From contig JAEWUH010000008.1 in assembly GCA_023397245.1 (NCBI GenBank), positions 1-34,785 of the forward strand: a stretch of 34,785 nt of DNA. The letters are read 5' to 3'. A program made the position numbers and the translations under genes. The notes under the pieces are model-generated. The model did not search any database and was not told where the DNA came from. It saw only the letters and a program-made list of their open reading frames with translations. Numbering within the stretch: position 1 is the stretch's first letter; every line of letters begins with the position of its first letter. Shown here one piece after another: positions 1 to 8,136 of this stretch. This stretch comes from Bacillota bacterium (GTDB taxonomy: Bacteria > Bacillota > Clostridia > Oscillospirales > Acutalibacteraceae).

Positions 1-1367
1 ACGTTCTCTTTGATCCAGCGCATCGCGCGCCGGCCTTCTTCCACAAAATCGGCGCCGATAAATGTTAAAAACAGGTTTTCGTCCGATACCGTTATTTCGC
101 GGTCGGACAGTATTACGGGAATGCCCGCTTTTTTTGCTTCATTCAGGATTTCATCCCAGCCTCTGTCAATTACCGGAGAAATAACAATGACGTCCACTTT
201 CATTGCGATGAAATTTCTTACTGCTTCGATCTGTTTTTCCTGGGATTGGTTCGCGTCGTCATAATAAAGCTGAATCCCAAACTGCTGCGCCGCGGTTTGA
301 ATCGACTCCGTGTTGGCCAGGCGCCACGCGCTTTCCGAACCCACCTGCGCGTAGCCTACCCGGATTAACTGGGGAGGTTCGACCTGCGCCTTGTTGAGGC
401 TTTCAACAAACGCATTGACATTTTTCAGGGTAACGCTGTGGCTGTGCAGAATAATCTGTTTCGGCACTCCGGACACATTCTGCAAAATATCCATTGAATA
501 TTGGATTGCCTCGCGTCCGCCGGTCGGGCAGGTGATCGTTTCGTCAATCATTCCCTTTTTCACAAGGCCGATCCCGTCGTTCTCCCCGGTAAACCCGTCC
601 ACCCCGATAATCCGTATATTTCGAAGCCCCAGTTTTTGAACGGCCCTGCAGGCTCCCAGCGCCATATAGTCATTATGTGCGAAAATTGCTCGGATTCCTT
701 GCAGCCGTTCCGTATGAGCCAATAAATAGTCTTCGGTAGAATCACGGGACTCGTTTTCAATGGATATCTTTTTCAAGCTGTAATTTTTTTCTTTCAGGAC
801 ACTTTGGAACCCTTCGCTTCGCTCCGCGCTCATCTGGGAATTTTCGCTTCCGCTGATCTCCAGGACATCCGCCGGCGTATTCCCCAGCATTCTGGCAACG
901 GAATCCCCCGCCTGTTTCCCGATGCTCTGGTTGTCCGGCCCGATAAACAGAGAATAATCATACCCCTCTACCACACGATCCATGACAATTACGGGAATGG
1001 ACTGGTAGACCTTGCTGATTACAGGGGTCACTTTTTTCACATCACAGGGAGAAACAATAAGCAGGTCGATTCCGCAATCCAGGAGACGCTTGATATCCGC
1101 AATTTGTTTGTCGCTGTTTTGCGTGGCGTCCGTAAAGACGAGACGAACCCCCGGGTATTTGGCTGCTTCCTCTTTTAGTTCCTTTGCCAGCGCAAGCCGC
1201 CAGGACTCCCTCATATTGGCCTGCGACACTCCGATGAGATATTCGACTTTCTCAGGCTCCTTTGCACTGCACCCCGAAAAAAAAGATAGAATCAATGAAA
1301 AGCAAAGAATTGCCGCCAGAATGCTTCGAATCCGTCTTACCATTTTACCCTGCCCCATATTTTTCAT
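1..1367 (-). CDS. Tandem double solute-binding-domain lipoprotein (partial, C-terminus beyond left edge)
   Basis: The reverse strand is open from 1367 to the window edge, giving 455 codons without a stop. A hydrophobic leader ends in a lipobox (FFSGC), so the protein should be a membrane-anchored extracellular lipoprotein. Residues about 37-330 form a complete periplasmic-binding-protein fold of the RbsB/LacI type (start near YLIGVSQANMRESW, later PVIVMDR and IFAHNDYMALGA). A second domain begins near residue 336 (VGYAQVGSESAW) and continues through DANQSQEKQIEAVRNFIAM and IPVILSDREI to the edge. It closely resembles the YtfQ encoded at 8137-9183. The ATG at 1367 overlaps the stop of the response regulator (TAATG). 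ATG 1343 is an alternative start with a purine-rich stretch upstream. The gene ends the kinase-regulator operon, so I infer a ligand-sensing partner of the kinase, although a transport role is possible. The tandem layout is seen directly; the sensing role is inference. Confidence 0.85.
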   Translation of the reverse strand, partial: MKNMGQGKMVRRIRSILAAILCFSLILSFFSGCSAKEPEKVEYLIGVSQANMRESWRLALAKELKEEAAKYPGVRLVFTDATQNSDKQIADIKRLLDCGIDLLIVSPCDVKKVTPVISKVYQSIPVIVMDRVVEGYDYSLFIGPDNQSIGKQAGDSVARMLGNTPADVLEISGSENSQMSAERSEGFQSVLKEKNYSLKKISIENESRDSTEDYLLAHTERLQGIRAIFAHNDYMALGACRAVQKLGLRNIRIIGVDGFTGENDGIGLVKKGMIDETITCPTGGREAIQYSMDILQNVSGVPKQIILHSHSVTLKNVNAFVESLNKAQVEPPQLIRVGYAQVGSESAWRLANTESIQTAAQQFGIQLYYDDANQSQEKQIEAVRNFIAMKVDVIVISPVIDRGWDEILNEAKKAGIPVILSDREITVSDENLFLTFIGADFVEEGRRAMRWIKEN

Positions 1368-2569
1368 TAATTTGCTCTGCCGCTTTTTCGGTATTCTGCC
1401 GGGGAAATTCCAAGTACCTTTTTAAAAGCGCTGCTGAAATAGTGCTGATTCGAGTAACCGGTCAATTCGGCGATTTCGTAAATTTTCATTTCTTCATCGC
1501 CCAAGAGTTCAATGGCCCTGCGAATCCGTTCACGGGTAACATAATCGACAAACGTAATGCCCATGGAATGGCGGAACATCCGGCTCAAATATTGCGGAGA
1601 CACATGAAAAGCCGATGCGGCATCCTGAAGAGAAAACTTTTCGTACCGGTAATTGTTGTCTATGTAATTCTGAACATCTTTTACAAGCTGGGGAGTTCCC
1701 CGCATTTCACTGATTTTACCCAGCGCCTGCCCATACACAACAGGCAGATCGCCGTAATTCTTACACTCGTACTGCACCGCCGCAGCCCGCACGGGCAGGT
1801 GGCATTCCAAAAGCTGGCAGAACTGTTTTGCCGCCGCCTGCCAAGCTCTGAAATCCCGGCAGGAAGAAATTATAATCAGGTTTCCCCCCGAATCTCTGCA
1901 TAACAAAACCGGGGAAAACGGCTGAAAAAGCTCCTGGCCGATATTTTCCGCAGCGTAATAAAGCAGGTCATCGTTCCACTCATCGCCGACTTCCGTGCTG
2001 TTCTTATAATCAAGGCTCGCAATCAGAATACCGAACGGATCGGGAAATTGCAGCTTCAGAAATTTAATCCGTTCTTCGGCTTCCGTAACGCTGAAATGGC
2101 CTTCCAGCCAGTCATTCAGAAAATTTTCCGTTAATCTGTCTTTGTTCTTCTCGAAAAGTATCTTTGCCCATTTTAAATAGCGCGACTGCTCGTTGATCTT
2201 TTGCAGCTCCTCTTTTGCCCTGTCCAGCGCCGCGTAGAATACGTCTTCCATAATAGGCTTTAGAATATAGTCAAATACGCCGAGACGCAGCGCCTGCCGT
2301 GCATAGGCGAAATCATCATATCCAGTAATAATAATGATAATTGCGCCTTTTAAGATTCCCTCCAGCTTTTCGATAAACTGCAGTCCGTTTAAAAACGGCA
2401 TATTCACGTCCACAAACAGCAAATCCGGCATAAATTTTATTGCCATATCCAAAGCGGTCTCGCCGTCTTCCGCCTGCGCCACCACCTCAAATTCGGCATC
2501 CTGTTTTAAAAGCCCGGCAATCCCCTGACGAATAATATCCTCGTCATCCGCAATCAATACCTTATACAT
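1367..2569 (-). CDS. AraC-family response regulator (YesN type)
   Basis: This is a 400-residue cytoplasmic two-component regulator. The N-terminal receiver domain (about 1-120) has the acidic pair in IADDED and a probable phosphoacceptor Asp54 (LLFVDVNMP). The conserved lysine lies in DYILKPI. A middle region of about 170 residues has no recognised function. The C-terminal 105 residues hold two helix-turn-helix units of the AraC type (LQDAASAFHVSPQYLSRMF and IYEIAELTGYSNQHYFSSAF). It lies 22 bp downstream of a histidine kinase, which is the presumed phosphodonor, and overlaps the tandem-domain lipoprotein by one base. The family usually activates nearby sugar-transport operons, so the adjacent ytfQRT-yjfF genes are the likely target. 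That target is inferred; no binding site was proven. Confidence 0.93.
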   Translation of the reverse strand: MYKVLIADDEDIIRQGIAGLLKQDAEFEVVAQAEDGETALDMAIKFMPDLLFVDVNMPFLNGLQFIEKLEGILKGAIIIIITGYDDFAYARQALRLGVFDYILKPIMEDVFYAALDRAKEELQKINEQSRYLKWAKILFEKNKDRLTENFLNDWLEGHFSVTEAEERIKFLKLQFPDPFGILIASLDYKNSTEVGDEWNDDLLYYAAENIGQELFQPFSPVLLCRDSGGNLIIISSCRDFRAWQAAAKQFCQLLECHLPVRAAAVQYECKNYGDLPVVYGQALGKISEMRGTPQLVKDVQNYIDNNYRYEKFSLQDAASAFHVSPQYLSRMFRHSMGITFVDYVTRERIRRAIELLGDEEMKIYEIAELTGYSNQHYFSSAFKKVLGISPAEYRKSGRAN

Positions 2570-2591
2570 ACCTGATTCCGCCCCTTTGCAG

Positions 2592-4370
2592 CTAACTGTC
2601 TTCGTTCATCGGGAGGGTGACTGTCACCGTAGTTTCCTCCCCCTGCCTGCTGTCAATCGAAATACCGTAATTTTTTCCATAGCAGAGCTGTATTTTTTCC
2701 TGAATGTAAAAAAGCCCGAAACTCTGTTTTTGGTCCAGCTCCGTATGCCGGCTAAGCTGGCAGTTCAGCTGCGCCAGCCGCTCAGCCGGGATTCCCGCGC
2801 CGTCGTCGTGCACCTTGAAGATAAGCAGCCCGTCTTCCGTAGCGGCCGTAACGGTTATGATGCCGCCTCCGCGCTTCTCTTTGATCCCATGATAAATCGC
2901 ATTCTCCACCAGAGGCTGTAAAATGAGCTTGGGGACCTTATAGCCCAGCAGGGCTTCGCTGATGTCGATTCGATAATTCAGTTTATCCTTGTAACGGATT
3001 TTTTGGATGTATAAGTAATTGGAAACATGGGTCATTTCTTCTTTTACGCTGATAATATCTTTTCCGTGACTGAGGCCGATGCGGAACATACTTGTCAGGG
3101 CGTCCACCAGCCTGACAATATCGCGCGCCTCATATTCCCGCGCCATCCAGCTGATGGTGTCGAGCGTATTATAAAGAAAGTGCGGTTTAATCTGTTCCTG
3201 CAGGGATTTCAGTTCCGCCAGACGTTTGTTCTGCTGCTCTACATATACCATTTTGATCAGATTGTCAATTTTGCTGATCATATGGTTAAAGCTCAGACCC
3301 AGATCACCGATTTCATCGTCATACTTGCTGTTAAAGCGAACCGAAAGGTCACCCCGCTCCGCCTGCTTCATCAGTTTTTGCAGCTTGAAAATCGGCCTCG
3401 TAATGGTTTTGGCAAGCTGGAAGGAAGAAAACAGCACGATGGCAATCGTAATCATGATACAGGCGGCCAAAATATAAATAATCGTATTGACGCCAGACAT
3501 GATCTCATCGGTTGAAAATACTCCGACCGTACTCCAGCCCGTATACGCCGACTTTTCCGAATGGATCTGATAGGTGCCTCCCTGAATCTTCGCAGTGATA
3601 TATTCTTTGCTGCTGACATTAAGCCAGGAGGGATTTACCCGATAAACGATGTTATTGATCGGAGCGTAAACCACGCTGTTGTCGGCATCCGTAATAAACA
3701 CAAAGCCTTTCTTCCCGATTGTAACGCTGTTGATCGATTTCTGGATAATGTCGTGCCGGATATCAAACAAGATTACACCGAGCACTTTCCCCGTGGCCGG
3801 GTCCTTTACCGCCTTCGCCAGCGAAAAAACATCGTCTACGCTGTAGTTCTGATTCGTTACAATGTTCCTGCCCGTAGGATTACTGATCAACTGAATTTCA
3901 TCCGGAAACTGCTCCGCCTGGCGATACCATTGTTCATTCAGAAATGAGTCCCGGGAGATACGGGACATCCCGGTGCTCACATAGAGATCGTTTTTCGTGG
4001 CAATCAGCATTCCTGCAATCTCGTGGTGGGAAGAAGCTATATTTTCCATTATTACGCCAATGCTTCGCTTTTGTTTCTCCCAGTTTTTATCGCTTTCCGA
4101 TTGAATTTTCCAAAACGGCGCGTCCGTTAATTCAAGCGAAATATAGTTTGCTGTCTTTTCAATCGTCCCGATATAGACGTCAATCGAATCGCAGACCTGA
4201 TTAATTGTCTGGGACGTATGCATCATGGTTGTCTGCTGCGCCTGATTGATAAATACAAATCCGCTTACAGCAGAAAAAACAGCAAACGGAATGAGCGCCA
4301 TAAAAATATAGGACATGACCATTTTATTGCGAAACGGAATATTTAAAAATTTGTCCAAAATCCTTCGCAA
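2592..4370 (-). CDS. Sensor histidine kinase with extracellular Cache-like domain (LytS/YesM type)
   Basis: This membrane kinase of about 592 residues pairs with the response regulator 22 bp downstream. One transmembrane helix lies near residues 18-43 and a second near 295-320. Between them are about 250 extracellular residues resembling a dCache sensor domain. A HAMP linker follows (ITRPIFKLQKLMKQAERGDLS). The His_kinase core has the phosphoacceptor histidine in QIKPHFLYNTLD (about residue 397), and the ATPase domain has LQPLVENAIYHGI and DDGAGIP. The frame opens at a GTG at 4379, but that GTG sits inside a Shine-Dalgarno-like AGGTGAG. The TTG at 4370, about six bases further on, is the better start. 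The co-operonic tandem binding protein may present ligand to this kinase, an idea based only on gene order. Confidence 0.92.
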   Translation of the reverse strand: MRRILDKFLNIPFRNKMVMSYIFMALIPFAVFSAVSGFVFINQAQQTTMMHTSQTINQVCDSIDVYIGTIEKTANYISLELTDAPFWKIQSESDKNWEKQKRSIGVIMENIASSHHEIAGMLIATKNDLYVSTGMSRISRDSFLNEQWYRQAEQFPDEIQLISNPTGRNIVTNQNYSVDDVFSLAKAVKDPATGKVLGVILFDIRHDIIQKSINSVTIGKKGFVFITDADNSVVYAPINNIVYRVNPSWLNVSSKEYITAKIQGGTYQIHSEKSAYTGWSTVGVFSTDEIMSGVNTIIYILAACIMITIAIVLFSSFQLAKTITRPIFKLQKLMKQAERGDLSVRFNSKYDDEIGDLGLSFNHMISKIDNLIKMVYVEQQNKRLAELKSLQEQIKPHFLYNTLDTISWMAREYEARDIVRLVDALTSMFRIGLSHGKDIISVKEEMTHVSNYLYIQKIRYKDKLNYRIDISEALLGYKVPKLILQPLVENAIYHGIKEKRGGGIITVTAATEDGLLIFKVHDDGAGIPAERLAQLNCQLSRHTELDQKQSFGLFYIQEKIQLCYGKNYGISIDSRQGEETTVTVTLPMNEDS

Positions 4371-4428
4371 GGCGCTCACCTCGTTAAATACTGGTAAAAT
4401 TTATTTTAAAATTGACTAGATTTTATTT

Positions 4429-4434
4429 ATTATA
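4429..4434 (-). promoter_or_regulatory. Possible -10 element for the kinase-regulator-lipoprotein operon
   Basis: The 104-bp, very AT-rich gap between yjfF and the kinase holds a perfect TATAAT on the minus strand, about 60 bases before the kinase start. The matching -35 is poor: AATACA at 17-bp spacing agrees with consensus only in its last three bases. Promoter activity is plausible but weakly supported. No terminator hairpin was seen in this gap, so read-through from yjfF is also possible. Confidence 0.3.
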
Positions 4435-4484
4435 ATAATTTTTGGGATAATTGTATTTTTAAATGAGAATTAATTCGCTTTTAC

Positions 4485-5471
4485 TTACCTTGCGGCATTT
4501 TTAACATGATTTGACCGTTCGGAAAGCATCTGCTGAATAATAATGAAAACGCAAAGAAGAACGGCGCTGAATACCTTCGTCCACCATGTATTCAGGTTCT
4601 GATAGGTAACGATGGTTCCGATTACGCTTTGAATCATCACGCCCACCGAAGTGCCAACCACCGTTCCTACCCCGCCGGTAAGCAGCGTTCCGCCGATTAC
4701 CGCGGACGAAATCGCATCCATCTCAAGCCCTACATTTTGCAGGGAATAACCGGCAAGGGTATAAAAGCTGAATACCACCCCGGCAAGCGCCGCACAGAAA
4801 CTGCTGATGGTGTAAACAAGAATCTTGGTTTTTGCGACCGGCAGCCCCATCAATTCAGCCGACTGCTCGTTGCCGCCAACCGCATAAACCGTCCTGCCAA
4901 ACTGCGTGTATTTTAAGGTATACATTGCTATGGCCATAACGGCTGCCGCTATGAAAACATACAGATAGATTTTTGCGCCGCCGAAAGTGATCTTGGTCAA
5001 TGCCATTTTTGTATAGAAGCTGTTGGAAATCGGGATGGATTCGGTACTGATCACCGCACACATTCCGCGCATAAAAAACTGCCCCGCCAACGTAACAATA
5101 AAAGGCTGAAGCTGGTACGTCTGAATTAAAAATCCCATTAATCCGCCGAAAGCCAGTCCGATCAGCAGCACCAGCGGAATGACAATTCCGGCCGGAACTC
5201 CGTTTTTGAGCAGGAATGCCGAAAAGACACAGGTAAACGCAATCGTGGAGGAGATGGAGATATCAATTTCGCCGGTGAGCAGAACAAACGTAATTCCTAT
5301 GGAAGCAATAATTAAATAAGAACCGTCGTTCAACAGGTTAAAAAAAGTATTCAGCGATAAAAATTTGCGATAAGCCAGAGAGCCTGCCGTAAACAGTCCA
5401 ATAAAAAGCAGGGAAGTAATCAGAAGGGATATATTATTGATATGGAGCCCGGGCTTTTTTTGTTCATTCAT
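4485..5471 (-). CDS. yjfF: Sugar ABC transporter permease, YjfF-like
   Basis: This 328-residue polytopic membrane protein is of the BPD_transp_2 (RbsC/AraH) family. It has about eight to ten hydrophobic segments and the family motif GEIDISISS near the start of the core. Several stretches recall E. coli YjfF, including LAGQFFMRGM, a nearby TESIPIS, FGRTVYAVGGN and IGGTLLTGGVGTVVGT followed by a TWWTK motif. YjfF is the second permease of the galactofuranose importer YtfQRT-YjfF. Its ATG overlaps the stop of the upstream permease (ATGA), which indicates translational coupling. The substrate is inferred from subunit resemblance; another furanose or related sugar remains possible. Confidence 0.9.
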   Translation of the reverse strand: MNEQKKPGLHINNISLLITSLLFIGLFTAGSLAYRKFLSLNTFFNLLNDGSYLIIASIGITFVLLTGEIDISISSTIAFTCVFSAFLLKNGVPAGIVIPLVLLIGLAFGGLMGFLIQTYQLQPFIVTLAGQFFMRGMCAVISTESIPISNSFYTKMALTKITFGGAKIYLYVFIAAAVMAIAMYTLKYTQFGRTVYAVGGNEQSAELMGLPVAKTKILVYTISSFCAALAGVVFSFYTLAGYSLQNVGLEMDAISSAVIGGTLLTGGVGTVVGTSVGVMIQSVIGTIVTYQNLNTWWTKVFSAVLLCVFIIIQQMLSERSNHVKNAAR

Positions 5472-6508
5472 ACTGCGGCCGCCGTCCTTTCTGAATTATG
5501 TGTGAGAAACCTCTTTTTCAGCATCTCTTTAAACCTGGCCGACTGGAACAGACAAATGCAGATCACAATAACGGATTTTACAACCTGTGTGACCTCGGGC
5601 GCTACACCCATCGCGTATACGGAGGTTGTAATGCTTTGAATGATCAACGCGCCGGCAATGCTGGCCGGGATGGAGAACCGCCCTCCCATCAGCGAAGTAC
5701 CGCCGATTGCCACCGCGAGGATTGCGTCCATTTCCATGTACAGCCCGGCGTTGTTGCAGTCCGCGCCCTTGATTCCCGCGCTTTCAATTAAACCGGCCAC
5801 AGCCGCCGTCAGGCCGCAGAACGTATATACAATCCATTTCATCCGGCCGGTATTGATTCCTGCAAGATGACTTGAAACCGGGTTGATTCCCGTGGATTCC
5901 AAAAATAATCCGAACGCCGTCTTTTTTGTAAAGAGGAGCGCCGCGGCAACCGCAAACAGAACAATAAAAAGCGGGAACGGCAGCCCGATGAGATAACCGC
6001 CGTTGATAAAATAATAGGCATCGGAATTAATTGTTACAATCTTTCCGTCGGTGATCAGCTGCGCGATGCCCCTTCCGGCAACCATCAGAATCATCGTTGC
6101 CACAATGGGCTGTATTTTCACCTTCGATACCAAAAAGCCGTTCCATGCTCCGAATGCAATACCCGCTGCAAGCGCAAGGCTGATTGCAACCGGTACGCTG
6201 TGCCCCGCACCCGGCAGTATATTCCCGCTGACAACGCTGCACGCCACCGCCCCGCTGATGGCCATTACGGAACCTACGGAAATATCCGTTCCGCCGGTCG
6301 CCAGCACAAAGGTCATCCCGGTTGCGAGAAGCATCAGCTTGCTGCCGTTTCTCAGGATATCGATTAACCGGCCGAAAAGATGGCCGTCTATAATCTTGAT
6401 CTCAAAAAAGCTACCGCCCGAAATGATTCCGTTGACCAATAAAATAGCAATCAGAACCACAAACGGCCAAAAAGCCTGATATTTAGACAGCTTCTTTATT
6501 TTCGCCAT
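5468..6508 (-). CDS. ytfT: Sugar ABC transporter permease, YtfT-like
   Basis: This is a 346-residue polytopic permease of the same family as its neighbour. Family signatures include ATGMTFVLATGGTDISVGSV near the N-terminus and AVAIGGTSLMGGRFSI near the C-terminus. The segment DGHLFGRLIDILRNG recalls the corresponding part of E. coli YtfT. I chose the ATG at 6508, which has GGGAGGT seven bases upstream; a TTG 18 bases earlier lacks such a site. The gene overlaps ytfR by 26 bp and yjfF by 4 bp. It should form the heterodimeric membrane channel with YjfF, energised by YtfR and fed by YtfQ. Confidence 0.9.
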   Translation of the reverse strand: MAKIKKLSKYQAFWPFVVLIAILLVNGIISGGSFFEIKIIDGHLFGRLIDILRNGSKLMLLATGMTFVLATGGTDISVGSVMAISGAVACSVVSGNILPGAGHSVPVAISLALAAGIAFGAWNGFLVSKVKIQPIVATMILMVAGRGIAQLITDGKIVTINSDAYYFINGGYLIGLPFPLFIVLFAVAAALLFTKKTAFGLFLESTGINPVSSHLAGINTGRMKWIVYTFCGLTAAVAGLIESAGIKGADCNNAGLYMEMDAILAVAIGGTSLMGGRFSIPASIAGALIIQSITTSVYAMGVAPEVTQVVKSVIVICICLFQSARFKEMLKKRFLTHNSERTAAAV

Positions 6509-8018
6509 TTTTTGTACCTCCCGCAATATAACTCATCACAGCGCTCTCCGATATTTCTCTGCCGCTCAGTTCGCCTACTTTTTTCTTATCGCGGAGCACG
6601 ATCATACGGCTGCAGCACCGGAGCATTTCGTCGATCTCCGAAGAAATGAAAACAACGGTCATTCCTTTTTCAGAAAGTTCCGTAATAATTTTCTGAATTT
6701 CCGCTTTTGTTCCGATATCAATCCCACGGGTGGGTTCATCCAGCATCAGTATCTGGGGATCCGTTGCAAGCCATCTTGCCAGAATCACCTTTTGCTGGTT
6801 CCCTCCGCTCAGGTTTTTAACCAGCTGATTCTGGGAAGGTGTTTTGATCTCTAATATTTTGATATACCGGTCGGCAATCTGTTCGGCTTCCGAACGGGAA
6901 ATCTTACGATTCATTCCCCGCTTTGCCTGAAGCGCAAGAACGATATTGTCGCGGATGCTCAAATCGCCTATAATTCCTTCCGTTTTTCTGTTTTCCGGGC
7001 AAAACGCTATTCCTCTGCGAATTGCCGAAAGCGTCCCGTTATTCATAATCTTTTTGCCGCTTAAAGAAATCTGGCCGTGCGTCAGACGGTCAACGCCGAA
7101 TATCAGACGAACGATCTCCGACCGCCCTGACCCAAGCAGTCCGGAAAGCCCCAAGACCTCCCCCTTATAGATGACAAGATCCACATCATCGATTGTGCCC
7201 GCTCCGGACGCCTGCTTCATTTCTATTAATATTTCATGCTCGCCGCAGTCTGTTTCCTCTTTATCCGCGGCATTGTCCAGCTCGGCATATTCTTTTCCGA
7301 TCATTTTTCCCACCAGCTTGACTTTGGGCAGCTCCGCGGCCGGATAGGTGCCGATATAGCGCCCGTTTCGAAGCACTGTGATTGTGTCCGAGATTTCGTA
7401 AACCTGATCTAAAAAATGAGTGACAAAAACGATGCCCATGCCTTGGGATTTCAGCATGCGCATGACTTCAAACAATTTATTTACTTCCATGCTGCTCAGG
7501 CTGGAGGTCGGTTCGTCAAGGATCAATACTTTCGCAGAGATATCGGCCGCCCTCGCAATGGCAACCATCTGCTGTATTGCTACCGAATAAAAGTCCAGCT
7601 TTTTCGTAACATCAATATTCAGGTTAAATTTAGAAAGCAGAATGTTTGCGTTCTTATAAATGGTCTGCCAGTCAATACGGTTTCCTTTTTTGGGTTCGCG
7701 CCCAATGTAAATATTCTCGGCAACCGAAAGGTTCGGGCAAAGATTGACTTCCTGATAGACGGTGCTGATGCCAAGTTTTTGCGCTTCCTGCGTATTTTTC
7801 GCAACGATCGGCTTGCCTTCCATTATAACAGAGCCGCTGTCGCGCTCTTCAACACCTGTAAGAACCTTAATCAGAGTAGACTTTCCCGCACCGTTTTCCC
7901 CCAAAAGCGCATGGATTTCTCCGGCTTTCAGTTCAAACTGAACATCATCCAGCGCAGCTACTCCGGGGAAACTTTTTGAAATATGCAGCATCTGAATCAG
8001 CGTATTTTCATTTTCCAT
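6483..8018 (-). CDS. ytfR: Sugar ABC transporter ATP-binding protein, YtfR-like
   Basis: This 511-residue cytoplasmic ATPase contains two ABC domains, as in RbsA, MglA and AraG. The first half has Walker A GENGAGKST and Walker B VLILDEPTSSLS. The second has the usual degenerate P-loop GLLGSGRSE, the signature LSGGNQQKV and the Walker B/switch motif MLDEPTRGID. It powers import through the YtfT-YjfF membrane pair. The frame extends 66 codons further upstream into ytfQ. The real start is the ATG at 8018 (MENENTLIQML), preceded by AAGGAGG at good spacing. A stem-loop lies between it and ytfQ. Confidence 0.94.
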   Translation of the reverse strand: MENENTLIQMLHISKSFPGVAALDDVQFELKAGEIHALLGENGAGKSTLIKVLTGVEERDSGSVIMEGKPIVAKNTQEAQKLGISTVYQEVNLCPNLSVAENIYIGREPKKGNRIDWQTIYKNANILLSKFNLNIDVTKKLDFYSVAIQQMVAIARAADISAKVLILDEPTSSLSSMEVNKLFEVMRMLKSQGMGIVFVTHFLDQVYEISDTITVLRNGRYIGTYPAAELPKVKLVGKMIGKEYAELDNAADKEETDCGEHEILIEMKQASGAGTIDDVDLVIYKGEVLGLSGLLGSGRSEIVRLIFGVDRLTHGQISLSGKKIMNNGTLSAIRRGIAFCPENRKTEGIIGDLSIRDNIVLALQAKRGMNRKISRSEAEQIADRYIKILEIKTPSQNQLVKNLSGGNQQKVILARWLATDPQILMLDEPTRGIDIGTKAEIQKIITELSEKGMTVVFISSEIDEMLRCCSRMIVLRDKKKVGELSGREISESAVMSYIAGGTKNGENKEAV

Positions 8019-8063
8019 AGATTGGGCCTCCTTCGCAATTATTCTCCCGTTTTCGTCCCGATA

Positions 8064-8101
8064 CAAAATCCGCTCCGCCGATAAAGACGAAGCGGATTTT
8101 G
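8064..8101 (-). promoter_or_regulatory. Intercistronic stem-loop between ytfQ and ytfR
   Basis: A perfect 11-bp inverted repeat (8064-8074 with 8091-8101, arm CAAAATCCGCT) surrounds a 16-base loop. It lies between the ytfQ stop and the ytfR start. On the minus-strand transcript no run of U follows the stem, so it is unlikely to be a strong terminator. Hairpins at this position in binding-protein operons commonly protect the binding-protein mRNA from 3' decay and so raise its level over the membrane subunits. That role here is inference. Confidence 0.6.
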
Positions 8102-8136
8102 CAGAAGAGAATGTATTTGAAAAGCTTATTTGCTGA

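Noticed and set aside
804..1903. Plus-strand open frames opposite the binding-protein and regulator genes
   Set aside because: They are antisense shadows of well-supported minus-strand genes, with no family signatures or ribosome binding sites.
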